This document shows, piece after piece, positions 38,782 to 47,394 of a stretch of DNA of 64,000 nt (position 1 is its first letter; each line of letters opens with the position of its first letter). Source of the stretch: Nitrosococcus wardiae. GTDB lineage: Bacteria; Pseudomonadota; Gammaproteobacteria; Nitrosococcales; Nitrosococcaceae. The translations under genes and the position numbers were made by a program. Under the pieces are notes generated by a model. That model saw only the letters and a program-made list of their open reading frames with translations. It made no database searches and was not told the DNA's origin. The stretch is taken from assembly GCF_004421105.1 (NCBI RefSeq), contig NZ_CP038033.1, forward strand, positions 2,313,659-2,377,658. Direction: 5' to 3'.

Positions 38782-39850
38782 CTATCTTAGTGAGGCTACC
38801 CAACTGAAGATCAAGACTCCTATCGGTTTGCCCAGCGCGAATCCCACAAACACGGCCAGGGTGACGGCGTTTTCCAACTCGGCGAAAGCGAGGGGCACTC
38901 CAGCATTGGCAAATGCAAAAAGAGGCATGATCACGAATCCAAATGCCTTGCGATCCTCAGAGTCACCACTCCAGTGATCACCGGGTGGATACGCCACGAC
39001 ACGATTTAAAATGGCATGCAAACGCTCGTCGCTCACCCATTGGCGGGTCGGCGCCATTAAGCCGAGGATGATGCCGGTCACGGTGGCATGGATCCCGGAG
39101 ATATCCACTGCGATCCAGATCAACCCTCCCCCTATAAAATAGATCGCCACACTACGGACGCCGAGCAGCGCCATGGCGCGTACGATAACGATACCCATGG
39201 CGGCTAGAGCGAGCGCCTTCCAACTGATGTGGCTACTGTAGCCAATAGCTACCACCAGAATAGCGCCGATATCGTCAATAATGGCCAGGGACAGCATGAA
39301 CACTCGTAGACTTTGGGGAATGCGCGACCCTAACAGCGCCAGACAACCGATGACAAAGGCGGTGTCGGTGGCCATCACCGTGCCCCAACCATTCCGGCCG
39401 GGTTGGCCTAACTTGGAGCATCAAGTAGAAGAGAGCAGGCACGAGCATACCACCCAAGGCCGCCATAATAGACAGCGCGGCCAGACGTGGATTGCGCAAT
39501 TCGCCAAACACCCGTTCCCGTTTGAGTTCCAGGGCGACAAGGAAAAAGAACAGGGTCATTAAAGCGTCGTTAATCCATTCACGCAGCGAACGGGTGAATT
39601 CCAATGGGCCGATCTGAAGACCCACCGGCGTTTCCCAAACCTCTAGGAAAGGAGGGCTCCATAAGGAGTTGGATAGCACCAACGCTGACAGGGTAAACAG
39701 CAGAAGCACCAAATCCGCCATGGACTCGATGCGCAAGAATCGGGCAATGGGCTTGGTCAACCAATCAATGCGTTCTTGGGGGAGCAGGGAAATTTGTTTG
39801 TTAATCGGCGAACCGTTCCTCATCTTTTCTGCCATCGAATGGGGGTCCAT
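38782..39850 (-). pseudogene. nhaA: NhaA-type Na+/H+ antiporter, frameshifted and C-terminally truncated
   Basis: Two overlapping frames together make most of an NhaA antiporter. The first (39850-39275) runs from PHSMAEKMRNGSPINKQISL through NDALMTLFFFLVALELKRER to MLVPALFYLMLQ, then goes out of frame. The second (from about 39415 to 38782) resumes with GQPGRNGWGTVMATDTAFVI and holds SLAIIDDIGAILVVAIGYSS, where the paired aspartates correspond to the Na+/H+-binding Asp163/Asp164 of E. coli NhaA. The break is near 39408-39415. It also stops early, at VLIFSWVASLR, where normal NhaA continues for two or three more helices. The copy is therefore non-functional unless both defects are sequence errors. 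Confidence 0.85.
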
Positions 39851-39892
39851 CTTCAGAATGCATTAAGGTTTTTGGTTCTGGTGCTCCTGGGT

Positions 39893-40357
39893 CTATGTGC
39901 AATGCTGAAAAAACAGTTTCGCCATCTTGCGAATTTCGTCGATGCTCAATGTGCCTTCCGCGCCCCAGCCCTTTTTGCCCTCTGGGATATCCGGGCGGAA
40001 CTTCTCAAAGAGCTTATAGGCCACCTCGGCAAGACGGGTGGTGTCCATCGACCTGGTGAGATCCCTGATAGGCCTCATCAAGTGCATCGTCGAACTTTTT
40101 CTCCAGATAGCGCTGTACGCTCTCCGGGTTGATCGGCTTATCTTTGCTCAACGCCCGGATGCCTTCATGGGTCTGCTTGGCGGGTTTAATAGATCAATCT
40201 TGATGGCTTTTTTTGTGCATCCGGTGGCGCTTTTCATTGATTTCCTCGGGAGCAGGCTCGAATAATCCGAGCCGCTTGCTTTTGGAGTAGGCGTTAAGGC
40301 CGGCCACTGCCCGGCCCAGGGTCAGCGCCTCATCAGAGTCAAAACCTAGGCTGTGTA
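39893..40357 (-). pseudogene. Broken conserved gene of unknown function
   Basis: Pieced together from the minus strand, this was a soluble protein of about 150 residues. It starts LGFDSDEALTLGRAVAGLNA, then YSKSKRLGLFEPAPEEINEK, then (after an in-frame TGA near 40197) KQTHEGIRALSKDKPINPES and VQRYLEKKFDDALDEAYQ. A frameshift near 40075 leads to RSMDTTRLAEVAYKLFEKF and RPDIPEGKKGWGAEGTLSID. The 5' end is missing, cut where the AT-rich island begins. One stop, one frameshift and one truncation mark it as dead. The family is not recognised. Confidence 0.6.
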
Positions 40358-40801
40358 CTATGTCTTTTTATCCCACCCCACTACAACACCATTTTCCAAT
40401 GTAATACTCAAACCGTATCTGTTACCACCGTGTTTATCATATTTCCATATCTCCTTCTTTTTAGTTTTTATAATTCCTTCTTCAATTTTTTCTTCTACTT
40501 CCTCTGGATTTCCAAGAGAATCTATTAGCTGATCATATGTCTGGCCTTTCCAGAAACTTCCATTCATAAGTTCTTCTACTAATTCTTCATCCCTATATTT
40601 ATTCATTAACTTTTCACGACGTCTTTTCCTTTTCACCACCCTCCTCCAAACAACTATACCAGTTATCACCCCTATCCCAACAACTATATTAACCCAGCCC
40701 ACAGATTCACCAATCTCAGCTATTATGTTTATTACGTAAGCAGTTATCCCTAATACTACTGTTATTATTATTACCCACAGCACTTTTATGCTTCTATCCA
40801 T
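40358..40801 (-). CDS. Hypothetical membrane-anchored protein in AT-rich island
   Basis: This 147-residue protein starts at ATG 40801 with GGAGGTGGGT directly upstream. It has two hydrophobic segments near the N-terminus (VLWVIIITVVLGITAYVINI and WVNIVVGIGVITGIVVW), then a very basic stretch RRVVKRKRRREKL and a charged cytosolic domain. The C-terminal motif reads YDQLIDSLGNPEEVEEKIEE followed by KKKEIWKYDKHGGNRYGLSI and TLENGVVVGWDKK, a small beta-rich module. Codon use is strongly A/T-ending, unlike its neighbours, which points to recent transfer. It begins exactly where a resident gene is cut. The function is unknown. Confidence 0.6.
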   Translation of the reverse strand: MDRSIKVLWVIIITVVLGITAYVINIIAEIGESVGWVNIVVGIGVITGIVVWRRVVKRKRRREKLMNKYRDEELVEELMNGSFWKGQTYDQLIDSLGNPEEVEEKIEEGIIKTKKKEIWKYDKHGGNRYGLSITLENGVVVGWDKKT

Positions 40802-40901
40802 ACCCACCTCCTTATCTTCTCTTGCCCTTTCGATAGCCTCCATGTCGCGAACTCATCTTTCCTCAGCCCCTATCTCCTGGCCGCGATCAAACACTGTGAT
40901 G

Positions 40902-41012
40902 TCATCTACTGATTTCATAATATCCTCTATGTTTTACATGTAATATTAAATAGTAGATGGGGCTACCTAATATTCCCGCTCCACAACCCCATAATACGAC
41001 CACCCTATCCAT
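40902..41012 (-). CDS. Possible small membrane peptide in AT-rich island
   Basis: A 36-codon frame starts at ATG 41012 with two GAGGAAA-type ribosome binding sequences before it. It reads DRVVVLWGCGAGILGSPIYY and then LILHVKHRGYYEISR: one membrane span and a short basic tail. It shares the AT-rich codon use and strong Shine-Dalgarno style of the gene at 40801, which lies on the same strand 100 bp downstream. An upstream fragment at about 41090-41140 (LSRTQVSRIIKEGVNPHIK) looks like a helix-turn-helix tail. Evidence is limited to the frame and ribosome site. Confidence 0.3.
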   Translation of the reverse strand: MDRVVVLWGCGAGILGSPIYYLILHVKHRGYYEISR

Positions 41013-41173
41013 TTCCTCTTTCCTCACTTGCAAGGCCCCCTTCTCCTCCCACGGATACCCCCGCCTTCATGTCTACTTTATGTGCGGATTAACCCCCTCC
41101 TTGATTATCCTACTAACCTGAGTTCTGGATAAACGGAGGGGTGTCTCCTAGTTGTTTTCTCTTATTTCTTACA

Positions 41174-42668
41174 CTCGACTTTGGCCACGCTAAGCAGCCA
41201 TAACTAGCTGATTTATCAAAAAGTCAAGTTCTTGGCGTGGCAATTTTATGCTTTTATCAGTTGATTTTGAGTTTAAAAAAAACTTTGCAGCCCAAATGGA
41301 TCGTCTGACAAACGCAATCACATCGGAAAATGTCGCTTGACCTTCTTTGTTATACCAAGCAGTGACTTCTGCATTTAATTTCATTGTTTGACTCATCTCC
41401 TTGGCAATCACACAGGCCAATGAATATAGCCCCATTAAGACCGGTGTCGTTCGCCCAATCGCTTTGTCAGACCATTGCCTTTGCGTTTCGATACCCATGT
41501 GCGCTCGTGATTTTTCGAAAGTCACCTCTATATTCCAACGCAATACAAAATGTTCTACGATTTGCTCCGGCGACATTTCAGTGTCGGTGCTAAAAAACGC
41601 TTCAGGCCGTTCAGGATTATCAGGATCAATAACCAACACCCATCTCACCGGCAAAGGCACCTCGCCTGCTTTATACCACAGATTGACACCAGTTAAGTAT
41701 TTGATCGATTTCTTCTTCCCGCCATACCCAGTGATTCCCGATTCAGTCCAATTTTGACCAGCATCCTTTGCCATATCTTTTAATTTAGCGATGGGTTTGC
41801 CCTTAGTAGATTTTCTTCCTCGCTTGCCTGGCCTGGGCGGCTCAGGAAATTCATATAAATTTACATCCCGTCTTAATATGGAGATGAGCGTTACTCCATG
41901 CTTCCTACAATGGTGTCCCAATTCAATACAAGCATAGGCTCCGTCGCCCACCAATATCCATGACTTCCTGAGCCATCGACTAACCAGCCTCAACATCACC
42001 ACTGTCCAATCCACCACGGTGCGCTGCTCCCGGTTTCGTCTCTCATTGGCCGCTTTTGAGGGGGCCAAAACCGTCAAAAAAGGTAACGCCCATGGCCTCT
42101 CATTCCAAGGCAGTGGGATGATTAAGGCCATGCAAATCCATTTTAAACCAAAGCATTTAACCACTCTTCTCTCGGTTGATCGAACAGCATCCCTATAACA
42201 TCCCTTGGCCTTTATCATTTTCCCTTTGCGTCTTTCCAGCGTTTCGTCAACGGCAATGATAATGGGAAAATCCGCAGGTAATAACGCGACCCATAGGCCC
42301 AAGAGTATTTTCGCACAGAGTGCACAAGACCCTTTGTCACGGTTCAATACCCGATGGTATTTTTCAAATCTCCTTTCATTGGATTTCCCCAACACCCTTA
42401 ATATCGAGCTAATGCGCCTTGGACCTTGACATAGAAATGCCCCAATGAGCAAAATTTCCGCTTTTAGCCAAGTCGTCACTCTCATAACCGGCGCAAATGC
42501 CGATAAAATTGCTATAATTTCTGCTGGCAATGGTGGCCCCTTCATTCTTTGATGGGTTGATTCGTTGTGGTAAACAAATCATGCCACCATTGCCTTTTGT
42601 TATCCAATCACAAAATCATATCCGTTTGTTTTTTAATTGCTGACCTGTTAAAAATGGCCAAAGTCGAG
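41174..42668 (-). mobile_element. Complete insertion sequence, IS701/IS4-like, 1,495 bp
   Basis: The ends are inverted repeats CTCGACTTTGGCCA (41174-41187) and its exact complement (42655-42668), 14 bp with no mismatch. The bases next to them are the 5-bp direct repeat TTACA on both sides (41169-41173 and 42669-42673), the target-site duplication. Inside is one full-length transposase gene. Intact ends and gene imply recent insertion and probable activity. The insertion landed at the edge of the AT-rich island. Confidence 0.9.
41190..42545 (-). CDS. Transposase, DDE (IS701-like)
   Basis: This 451-residue transposase has an RNase-H-like DDE core. The first Asp is in IIAVDETLERRKGKMIKAKG, the second in WILVGDGAYACIELG, and the Glu in EVTFEKSRAHMGIETQRQWS. 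The N-terminal region LLIGAFLCQGPRRISSILRV and LNRDKGSCALCAKILLGLWV is typical for this IS701/DDE_5-type group. The C-terminus ends 16 bp from the left inverted repeat. The frame is intact. The family name is from memory of such sequences; the assignment within IS4-related families is less certain. Confidence 0.85.
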   Translation of the reverse strand: MKGPPLPAEIIAILSAFAPVMRVTTWLKAEILLIGAFLCQGPRRISSILRVLGKSNERRFEKYHRVLNRDKGSCALCAKILLGLWVALLPADFPIIIAVDETLERRKGKMIKAKGCYRDAVRSTERRVVKCFGLKWICMALIIPLPWNERPWALPFLTVLAPSKAANERRNREQRTVVDWTVVMLRLVSRWLRKSWILVGDGAYACIELGHHCRKHGVTLISILRRDVNLYEFPEPPRPGKRGRKSTKGKPIAKLKDMAKDAGQNWTESGITGYGGKKKSIKYLTGVNLWYKAGEVPLPVRWVLVIDPDNPERPEAFFSTDTEMSPEQIVEHFVLRWNIEVTFEKSRAHMGIETQRQWSDKAIGRTTPVLMGLYSLACVIAKEMSQTMKLNAEVTAWYNKEGQATFSDVIAFVRRSIWAAKFFLNSKSTDKSIKLPRQELDFLINQLVMAA

Positions 42669-42722
42669 TTACAATCAATAGTTCTAAACTAAGGGTGTGA
42701 TGGCTGATGGGAAATCGAGTCT

Positions 42723-42794
42723 TTGTTCGCCGCTTTAAAAAAGCGTGGTTTCCGCTTCGAGGATACCTATCTGACCGACCCTCAGCGCATCTAA
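42723..42794 (+). pseudogene. C-terminal gene remnant beside the insertion sequence
   Basis: Just past the insertion sequence, a short plus-strand frame ends LFAALKKRGFRFEDTYLTDP, QRI, stop. It reads like the end of a real protein whose upstream part is not present. The family is not recognised. Confidence 0.3.
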
Positions 42795-42816
42795 ATAGGA
42801 ACCGCTATAACCCCAA

Positions 42817-43374
42817 TTAACCCACGCCCTCATAAACGACGGCCAAAGGCAGCTCCAGATTCAGCGAAGATAGCGTAGCGGTTTCGCCGCTCTCATAAAT
42901 ATCCACCTCCCAGACGCCAGTGTGACTGCGCCGGTAGACCTCCACCTGGGGCCTGTCCTGGGCCACCAGCACATATTCTTTAAGGCTTTCCAGGTACTGA
43001 TAGGCTATCCGTTTCTCACGCCGATCAATATTTTCCGTGGCCGGCGACAGCACTTCTACAATCAGGGAGGGGGCATTGAGGAATAGGGCCTTATCATCCC
43101 GTGGCTCACAGGTGACGACGATATCCGGATAATAGAAGGCTTCAGCCTTGTCTACCCGAACCTTCATATCAGCCATAAAAACCTGGCAGGGACTGCCCCG
43201 GAGGTGGGTATGTAGGAGGGCAAAAAAATTACCAGCAATGGTATTGTGGGCGCGGCTGGTGCCAACCATAGCGAACAGTTGGCCGGCGATATATTCATGG
43301 CGGACCTCGCGGGCCTGTTCGCCGGCGAGATAATCTTGAATGCTGACGGTGGATAGCAGGGCGTGAGAAGCCAC
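42817..43374 (-). CDS. Uma2 family endonuclease-like protein
   Basis: This 185-residue protein is of the Uma2 (DUF820) family, PD-(D/E)XK nuclease fold, widespread in cyanobacteria and other bacteria. Typical pieces are SIQDYLAGEQAREVRHEYIA, GNFFALLHTHLRGSPCQVFM, FYYPDIVVTCEPRDD (PD) and APSLIVEVLSPATENIDRRE (E-x-L), then KRIAYQYLESLKEYVLVAQD. The GTG at 43374 is taken as start (GGGAG nine bases before it); the frame extends to 43449. A truncated relative of the same family lies at 47171. The function is unproven; such genes are often multicopy and mobile. Confidence 0.82.
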   Translation of the reverse strand: MASHALLSTVSIQDYLAGEQAREVRHEYIAGQLFAMVGTSRAHNTIAGNFFALLHTHLRGSPCQVFMADMKVRVDKAEAFYYPDIVVTCEPRDDKALFLNAPSLIVEVLSPATENIDRREKRIAYQYLESLKEYVLVAQDRPQVEVYRRSHTGVWEVDIYESGETATLSSLNLELPLAVVYEGVG

Positions 43375-43587
43375 GGTGGTCAACTCCCAAACTGAATGGA
43401 AAGCTATTCCATCATAACAATTCCTCCCTGGAGAGGCGATGGCTGGCATAGGCCGAAGTCCGGCAGTGGTTTGTCTATTCGGCCAAGATCAGGGAAAATA
43501 TCAAGGTATCTTTTTTAAACCTCTACAGCCTCCCTCAAGGGGCGCTTGGTTGATGGTATATTCACTCTTATTTGAAGTTTTTAAAGT

Positions 43588-45216
43588 ATGTCGCCAGCTG
43601 AATTTGCCCGAGAAATCGAGAAAAGAAGGACCTTTGCCATTATCTCTCACCCGGATGCAGGTAAAACGACCCTTACTGAGAAGTTACTGCTTTTCGGCGG
43701 GGCGATTCAGCTTGCCGGTACAGTGAAGTCCCGCAAGGCGGCCCGCTATGCCACTTCGGACTGGATGGAATTGGAAAAGCAGCGGGGAATCTCGGTCACT
43801 TCCTCGGTGATGCAATTCCCCTATAAAAATTCCATTATCAATCTATTGGATACGCCTGGGCACGCTGATTTTTCCGAGGATACCTACCGGACCCTGACCG
43901 CTGTGGATTCGGCCTTGATGGTCATTGACAGCGCCAAGGGCGTGGAGGAGCGGACCATCAAATTGATGGAAGTTTGCCGCTTGCGCAACACGCCGATTCT
44001 GACTTTTATTAATAAGCTGGATCGAGAGGGCCGAGACCCTATTGAGCTCCTAGATGAGATTGAACAGGTGCTGCAAATTCGCTGCGCGCCTGTGACTTGG
44101 CCTATTGGGATGGGAAAGCGCTTTAAAGGAATTTTCCACCTAAACCGCAACAGCATCCATTTGTTCAGCCCTACCCACGGGGGAAAGGTTAAAAGCGGGG
44201 AACAGATCCAAGGGTTGGATAACCCCCGTCTGGATGAATTATTAGACGGCCAGGCAGAGGAACTCCGGGAAGAAATCGAACTGGTGAAAGGCGCCAGCCA
44301 CCCCTTTGATAAGGAAGCTTTTCTGGGGGGAGAGCAGACCCCTGTGTTCTTTGGATCGGCCATGAATAATTTTGGCGTGGAAGAGCTGCTGGATGTTTAT
44401 GAGGATTATGCTCCCCCTCCCCAGGCCCGCGAGACAGTGACCCGCAGGGTAGCGCCCGAGGAGCCGAAATTCAGCGGCTTTGTGTTTAAGATCCAAGCCA
44501 ACATGGATCCCCAACACCGGGACCGGATTGCCTTTTTACGGGTTTGTTCCGGCAGTTACCAGAAGGGGATGAAGTTGCGGCATGTGCGGCTAGGAAGGGA
44601 AGTACAAATCGCTAATGCCCTGACTTTCATGGCGGGCGAGCGGGAGCAGGCGGAAACCGCCTGTCCCGGGGATATTATCGGCCTTCATAACCATGGCACT
44701 ATCCAAATCGGCGACACCTTTACCCAAGGCGAAGACTTACAATTTACCGGGATTCCCCATTTTGCTCCGGAACTCTTTCGCCGGGTCCGCCTGAAAGACC
44801 CCCTGCGCATGAAGGCCCTGCTCAAGGGACTGCAACAGCTAAGCGAGGAAGGGGCCACTCAGCTCTTTCGTCCCCTAGTGGGTAATGACTTGATCCTAGG
44901 GGCGGTAGGGGTGCTCCAGTTCGATGTGGTGGCCCATCGTTTGAAGCATGAATATGGCGTCGATTGTGGCTATGAGAATGTCCAGGTGGTGACCGCCCGC
45001 TGGGTGAGTTGTGATGATCCCAAACGGTTAGAGGAATTTCGCACCAAAGCCGCTGCCCAATTGGCTTTGGATGGGGCCGGGGATCTTACCTATTTGGCGC
45101 CCACCCGGGTCAACCTGGATCTCACCATGGAACGTTGGCCTGAGGTGACTTTCCATGCCATCCGGGAGCATGCGCTTAGCCTAGAAAGCAGTGAGCAACT
45201 CATTGCCAACGGCTAA
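43588..45216 (+). CDS. prfC: Peptide chain release factor 3
   Basis: RF3 is the GTPase that recycles RF1/RF2 from the ribosome. The 542-residue protein starts [20 protein letters not shown], with P-loop [15 protein letters not shown]2/G3 [16 protein letters not shown] and G4 [10 protein letters not shown]. The C-terminal domain has [18 protein letters not shown]. Length and domain order are normal for RF3. The Shine-Dalgarno is weak (GAAG). It ends before a pair of hairpins that face the convergent phosphatase gene. Confidence 0.96.
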   Translation: MSPAEFAREIEKRRTFAIISHPDAGKTTLTEKLLLFGGAIQLAGTVKSRKAARYATSDWMELEKQRGISVTSSVMQFPYKNSIINLLDTPGHADFSEDTYRTLTAVDSALMVIDSAKGVEERTIKLMEVCRLRNTPILTFINKLDREGRDPIELLDEIEQVLQIRCAPVTWPIGMGKRFKGIFHLNRNSIHLFSPTHGGKVKSGEQIQGLDNPRLDELLDGQAEELREEIELVKGASHPFDKEAFLGGEQTPVFFGSAMNNFGVEELLDVYEDYAPPPQARETVTRRVAPEEPKFSGFVFKIQANMDPQHRDRIAFLRVCSGSYQKGMKLRHVRLGREVQIANALTFMAGEREQAETACPGDIIGLHNHGTIQIGDTFTQGEDLQFTGIPHFAPELFRRVRLKDPLRMKALLKGLQQLSEEGATQLFRPLVGNDLILGAVGVLQFDVVAHRLKHEYGVDCGYENVQVVTARWVSCDDPKRLEEFRTKAAAQLALDGAGDLTYLAPTRVNLDLTMERWPEVTFHAIREHALSLESSEQLIANG

Positions 45217-45314
45217 GTAGGCCGGACTAAGCGTCGCGTATCCGGCAAAGACAATGCTTGGAATCTTCCTATCTGGAACACTACCAGCATTCTTTATTAA
45301 CCCCCTCATCCTAA

Positions 45315-45337
45315 CCTTCTCCCGCGAGAGGAGAAGG
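45315..45337. terminator. Hairpin between prfC and the phosphatase gene
   Basis: CCTTCTCC (45315-45322) and GGAGAAGG (45330-45337) form a perfect 8-bp stem with a 7-base loop, between convergent genes. The surrounding sequence (CCCCCTCATCCTAACC before the stem) resembles a common dispersed gammaproteobacterial repeat. No long T-run follows. Confidence 0.4.
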
Positions 45338-45368
45338 AATAAAAGAGAGTATTAGTCCCACTCCCACA

Positions 45369-45391
45369 GGGTTCCCTCTCAATGGGAACCC
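45369..45391 (-). terminator. Second hairpin, at the end of the phosphatase gene
   Basis: GGGTTCCC (45369-45376) and GGGAACCC (45384-45391) form a perfect 8-bp stem with a 7-base loop, 6 bp after the phosphatase stop on the minus strand. It is a plausible intrinsic-type terminator for that gene, although the T-run is poor. Confidence 0.4.
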
Positions 45392-45396
45392 CTCTA

Positions 45397-46731
45397 TCAC
45401 TGCTCGATTACCCTAAATCGAATATCCTGGCCTACCCACATTGCGGTTAACTCATGGTCGTAGCGGCGTGGGGTGGCATAGGCCGTCAGCCAGAACTCAT
45501 CCCCCGCTCTCCGGGGGGTAACAGTGACTTCAAAAATCCCTTTTTCTTCCGTGGGAGACATGAATATTTTCTCAAAGGACGGGCCGTCTTGGTTCAAGTT
45601 AGTGAGAAGGTAAACGCCCCGCGGCGGTGTACTTTGGTAATCCACCCTGACACGGCATGTGAGGGAGATCCCTTGGCGTACTAGATGGGGGTGCTCGGTG
45701 CAAATATGTTCTTCAATCAAGGGGGGAGCGTTACTAATCCTCAGAGAAGCGATGCTGACAGCGTGGATTTTACTGACGGCTTCCGGCGGATAGCGGCTCT
45801 CCCAAGCCGGATCTGAAGATGCTAAGCGGGTCCGCAGCGTATTAATGGTGTCCGGTATTCCCACATGGGGATAAATGTAATGGCCTTTCAGTTTCAGCTT
45901 TGTGTTTATCCGGTGGACGATGGTATCGAAAGTGTCTTGGGGGCACCCGAAAAGCAGTAAATAAGCCACCACCAGTGAGCCGGAACGGCCGATGCCCGCA
46001 TGGCAGTGGACGAAGACGGACCTTTTTTTCTCTATATGACAGGCCATCCACTGGACCGCCTCCCAGAGCCGGGCTTCTTCGAGGGGGTTGTGAGAGAAGT
46101 CCTGGAAAGGAAAATGGGCGTAATCGATGCCCGAATTGAGCAAAGCAGGGTGGGGATCCCTTTCCTCGGCAGCATTGAGCACCGCCCGGATCCCCTGCCT
46201 TTCTAAGAGTCCTTCAGCATCCTTCGGATGAAGTTTGGGATTGGCAGCCGCCGCCGCATTGCCAATATAAAGGTAGGGCTCGATTTCCGTAATCATGGGA
46301 CCCAGAGTCCAGCTTTCATGAGCACGGGGCTCACAGATGGCAACCTCGGTTTCAAACAGAGGAATAGATTGAGCGCTGGCTGATAGCTCTATCCCAATCC
46401 TATAGGGGCCTGGCTGGGGAGGCAAAAAAGTGACCTTGAACTGGCGGCGCGGCCCTTGCTGCTGGGTCAGGCCCATGGGAATACGCTGCCGAGATCCATC
46501 TAAGTGAGAAATCTCCAAGGCAAACTGGATTTCTGGCCAATCGGATTCCGCCTCGATGGTGGCGGTCAGAGGAAACTGGGGCAATAGAAAATTGTTGGAC
46601 AAGGGCGGGGCAAAGTGAAGGGCGCAAATACGCACATAGCGCTGATCCCCCTTAGGGGAGGCAAAAGTTACAAGGGCGCCCTCTTCATTTGCGGGATAGG
46701 AGGAGGTTTCAAATGATTCCATGCTTATCAT
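45397..46731 (-). CDS. Dual-specificity phosphatase with flanking beta-sandwich domains, candidate glucan phosphatase
   Basis: This 444-residue soluble protein has three parts. Residues ~23-135 form a beta-rich domain (QFPLTATIEAESDWPEIQFA, then FLPPQPGPYRIGIELSASAQ) like immunoglobulin-type modules in glycan enzymes. Residues ~140-305 are a dual-specificity phosphatase: a general-acid Asp211 in FPFQDFSHNP, then VFVHCHAGIGRSGSLVVAYL with Cys243. The loop CHAGIGR fits the CxAGxGR pattern noted in laforin and SEX4. Residues ~325-444 are a second beta domain ending MWVGQDIRFRVIEQ. No signal peptide is present. Nearby genes process glucans, so a phosphoglucan substrate is inferred. ATG 46731 is chosen over the frame start at 46782; 46722 is possible. 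Confidence 0.75.
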   Translation of the reverse strand: MISMESFETSSYPANEEGALVTFASPKGDQRYVRICALHFAPPLSNNFLLPQFPLTATIEAESDWPEIQFALEISHLDGSRQRIPMGLTQQQGPRRQFKVTFLPPQPGPYRIGIELSASAQSIPLFETEVAICEPRAHESWTLGPMITEIEPYLYIGNAAAAANPKLHPKDAEGLLERQGIRAVLNAAEERDPHPALLNSGIDYAHFPFQDFSHNPLEEARLWEAVQWMACHIEKKRSVFVHCHAGIGRSGSLVVAYLLLFGCPQDTFDTIVHRINTKLKLKGHYIYPHVGIPDTINTLRTRLASSDPAWESRYPPEAVSKIHAVSIASLRISNAPPLIEEHICTEHPHLVRQGISLTCRVRVDYQSTPPRGVYLLTNLNQDGPSFEKIFMSPTEEKGIFEVTVTPRRAGDEFWLTAYATPRRYDHELTAMWVGQDIRFRVIEQ

Positions 46732-46810
46732 TTTTCTGGATTGAAGTTGTGGGATTTTGAATAAGCGCAGAGTAATCCACAAATTTTAAAAAATTTCGCG
46801 TTTTTTGTCG

Positions 46811-46908
46811 CCTATAGCGTTTCCCTTTAGGAGAGATATGGTTGGATTGAGAATTAAAGTCCTGCTAGGTCGATATTCGTATCTCATTTATTCGGGAAAC
46901 GCTATAGG
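46811..46908 (-). repeat. MITE-like element, copy 1
   Basis: The ends are perfect 15-bp inverted repeats, CCTATAGCGTTTCCC (46811-46825) and its complement (46894-46908). The core element is about 94 bp (46813-46906). Its reverse complement matches the element at 48961-49055 at all but about 8 positions. It has no coding capacity. It is inserted in, or next to, the Roco GTPase remnant. Confidence 0.85.
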
Positions 46909-47103
46909 TCAGGGACCGGTTGCGCGAGAAGGCATCCTGTGGCCCAGGGTCCTCTATATTTTCAGGGCACTCGTACTGAGGATTCCTGGCAATCACGTAG
47001 ATGGCCCGCTTATCCAGAAATAACGCATGAGTGCCCCGATAGATGTCTTGACCACTGAGATCTATAAGGGGTTGGTGTGGCGATATTTTTTTAATGGGAA
47101 CAT
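46907..47103 (-). pseudogene. Remnant of a Roco-type GTPase
   Basis: The minus strand encodes PLIDLSGQDIYRGTHALFLD and then KRAIYVIARNPQYECPENIE, followed by DAFSRNRSLTYS. This matches the switch-II region of bacterial Roc-COR GTPases, where the DxxGQ motif is followed by Y(H)xTHxLFL and an RNxPLxYW-type stretch. Neither the P-loop upstream nor the COR region downstream is present. The frame runs into the MITE and stops there, so the gene was cut by that element or by a later deletion. Confidence 0.55.
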
Positions 47104-47170
47104 TTGATGTTTACTGATTAATATATACTAATAAGTGATAACGATGATTGAAGCCTGAAGGACAAGCCTC

Positions 47171-47394
47171 ATGCCTACCGCCCCATCCCCGGTGAATCGG
47201 CCCACGAATTCATTACCCGCAAAGTATCCCCTTACTGTCGAGGTTTATCCCAAAATGGGAGAAGCCGGTATTTTTTCGCCCGAAGCGCGAGTGGAATTAA
47301 TTGAAGGAGAGATCTTCGATATGGCGCCCATTGGAAGCGAACATGCCTCCATGGTGAAAAGGATCAATGAAGGGTGGGTAATGGAAGAATTTTT
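47171..47394 (+). pseudogene. N-terminal remnant of an Uma2 family gene
   Basis: The frame reads LPAKYPLTVEVYPKMGEAGI, then FSPEARVELIEGEIFDMAPI, then GSEHASMVKRIN. This is the N-terminal third of an Uma2-type nuclease protein with the typical ELIEGEI and GSxHA motifs. The PD-(D/E)XK part is missing. The break coincides with a short inverted-repeat element at 47395-47487. An intact relative is at 42817-43374. Confidence 0.7.
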
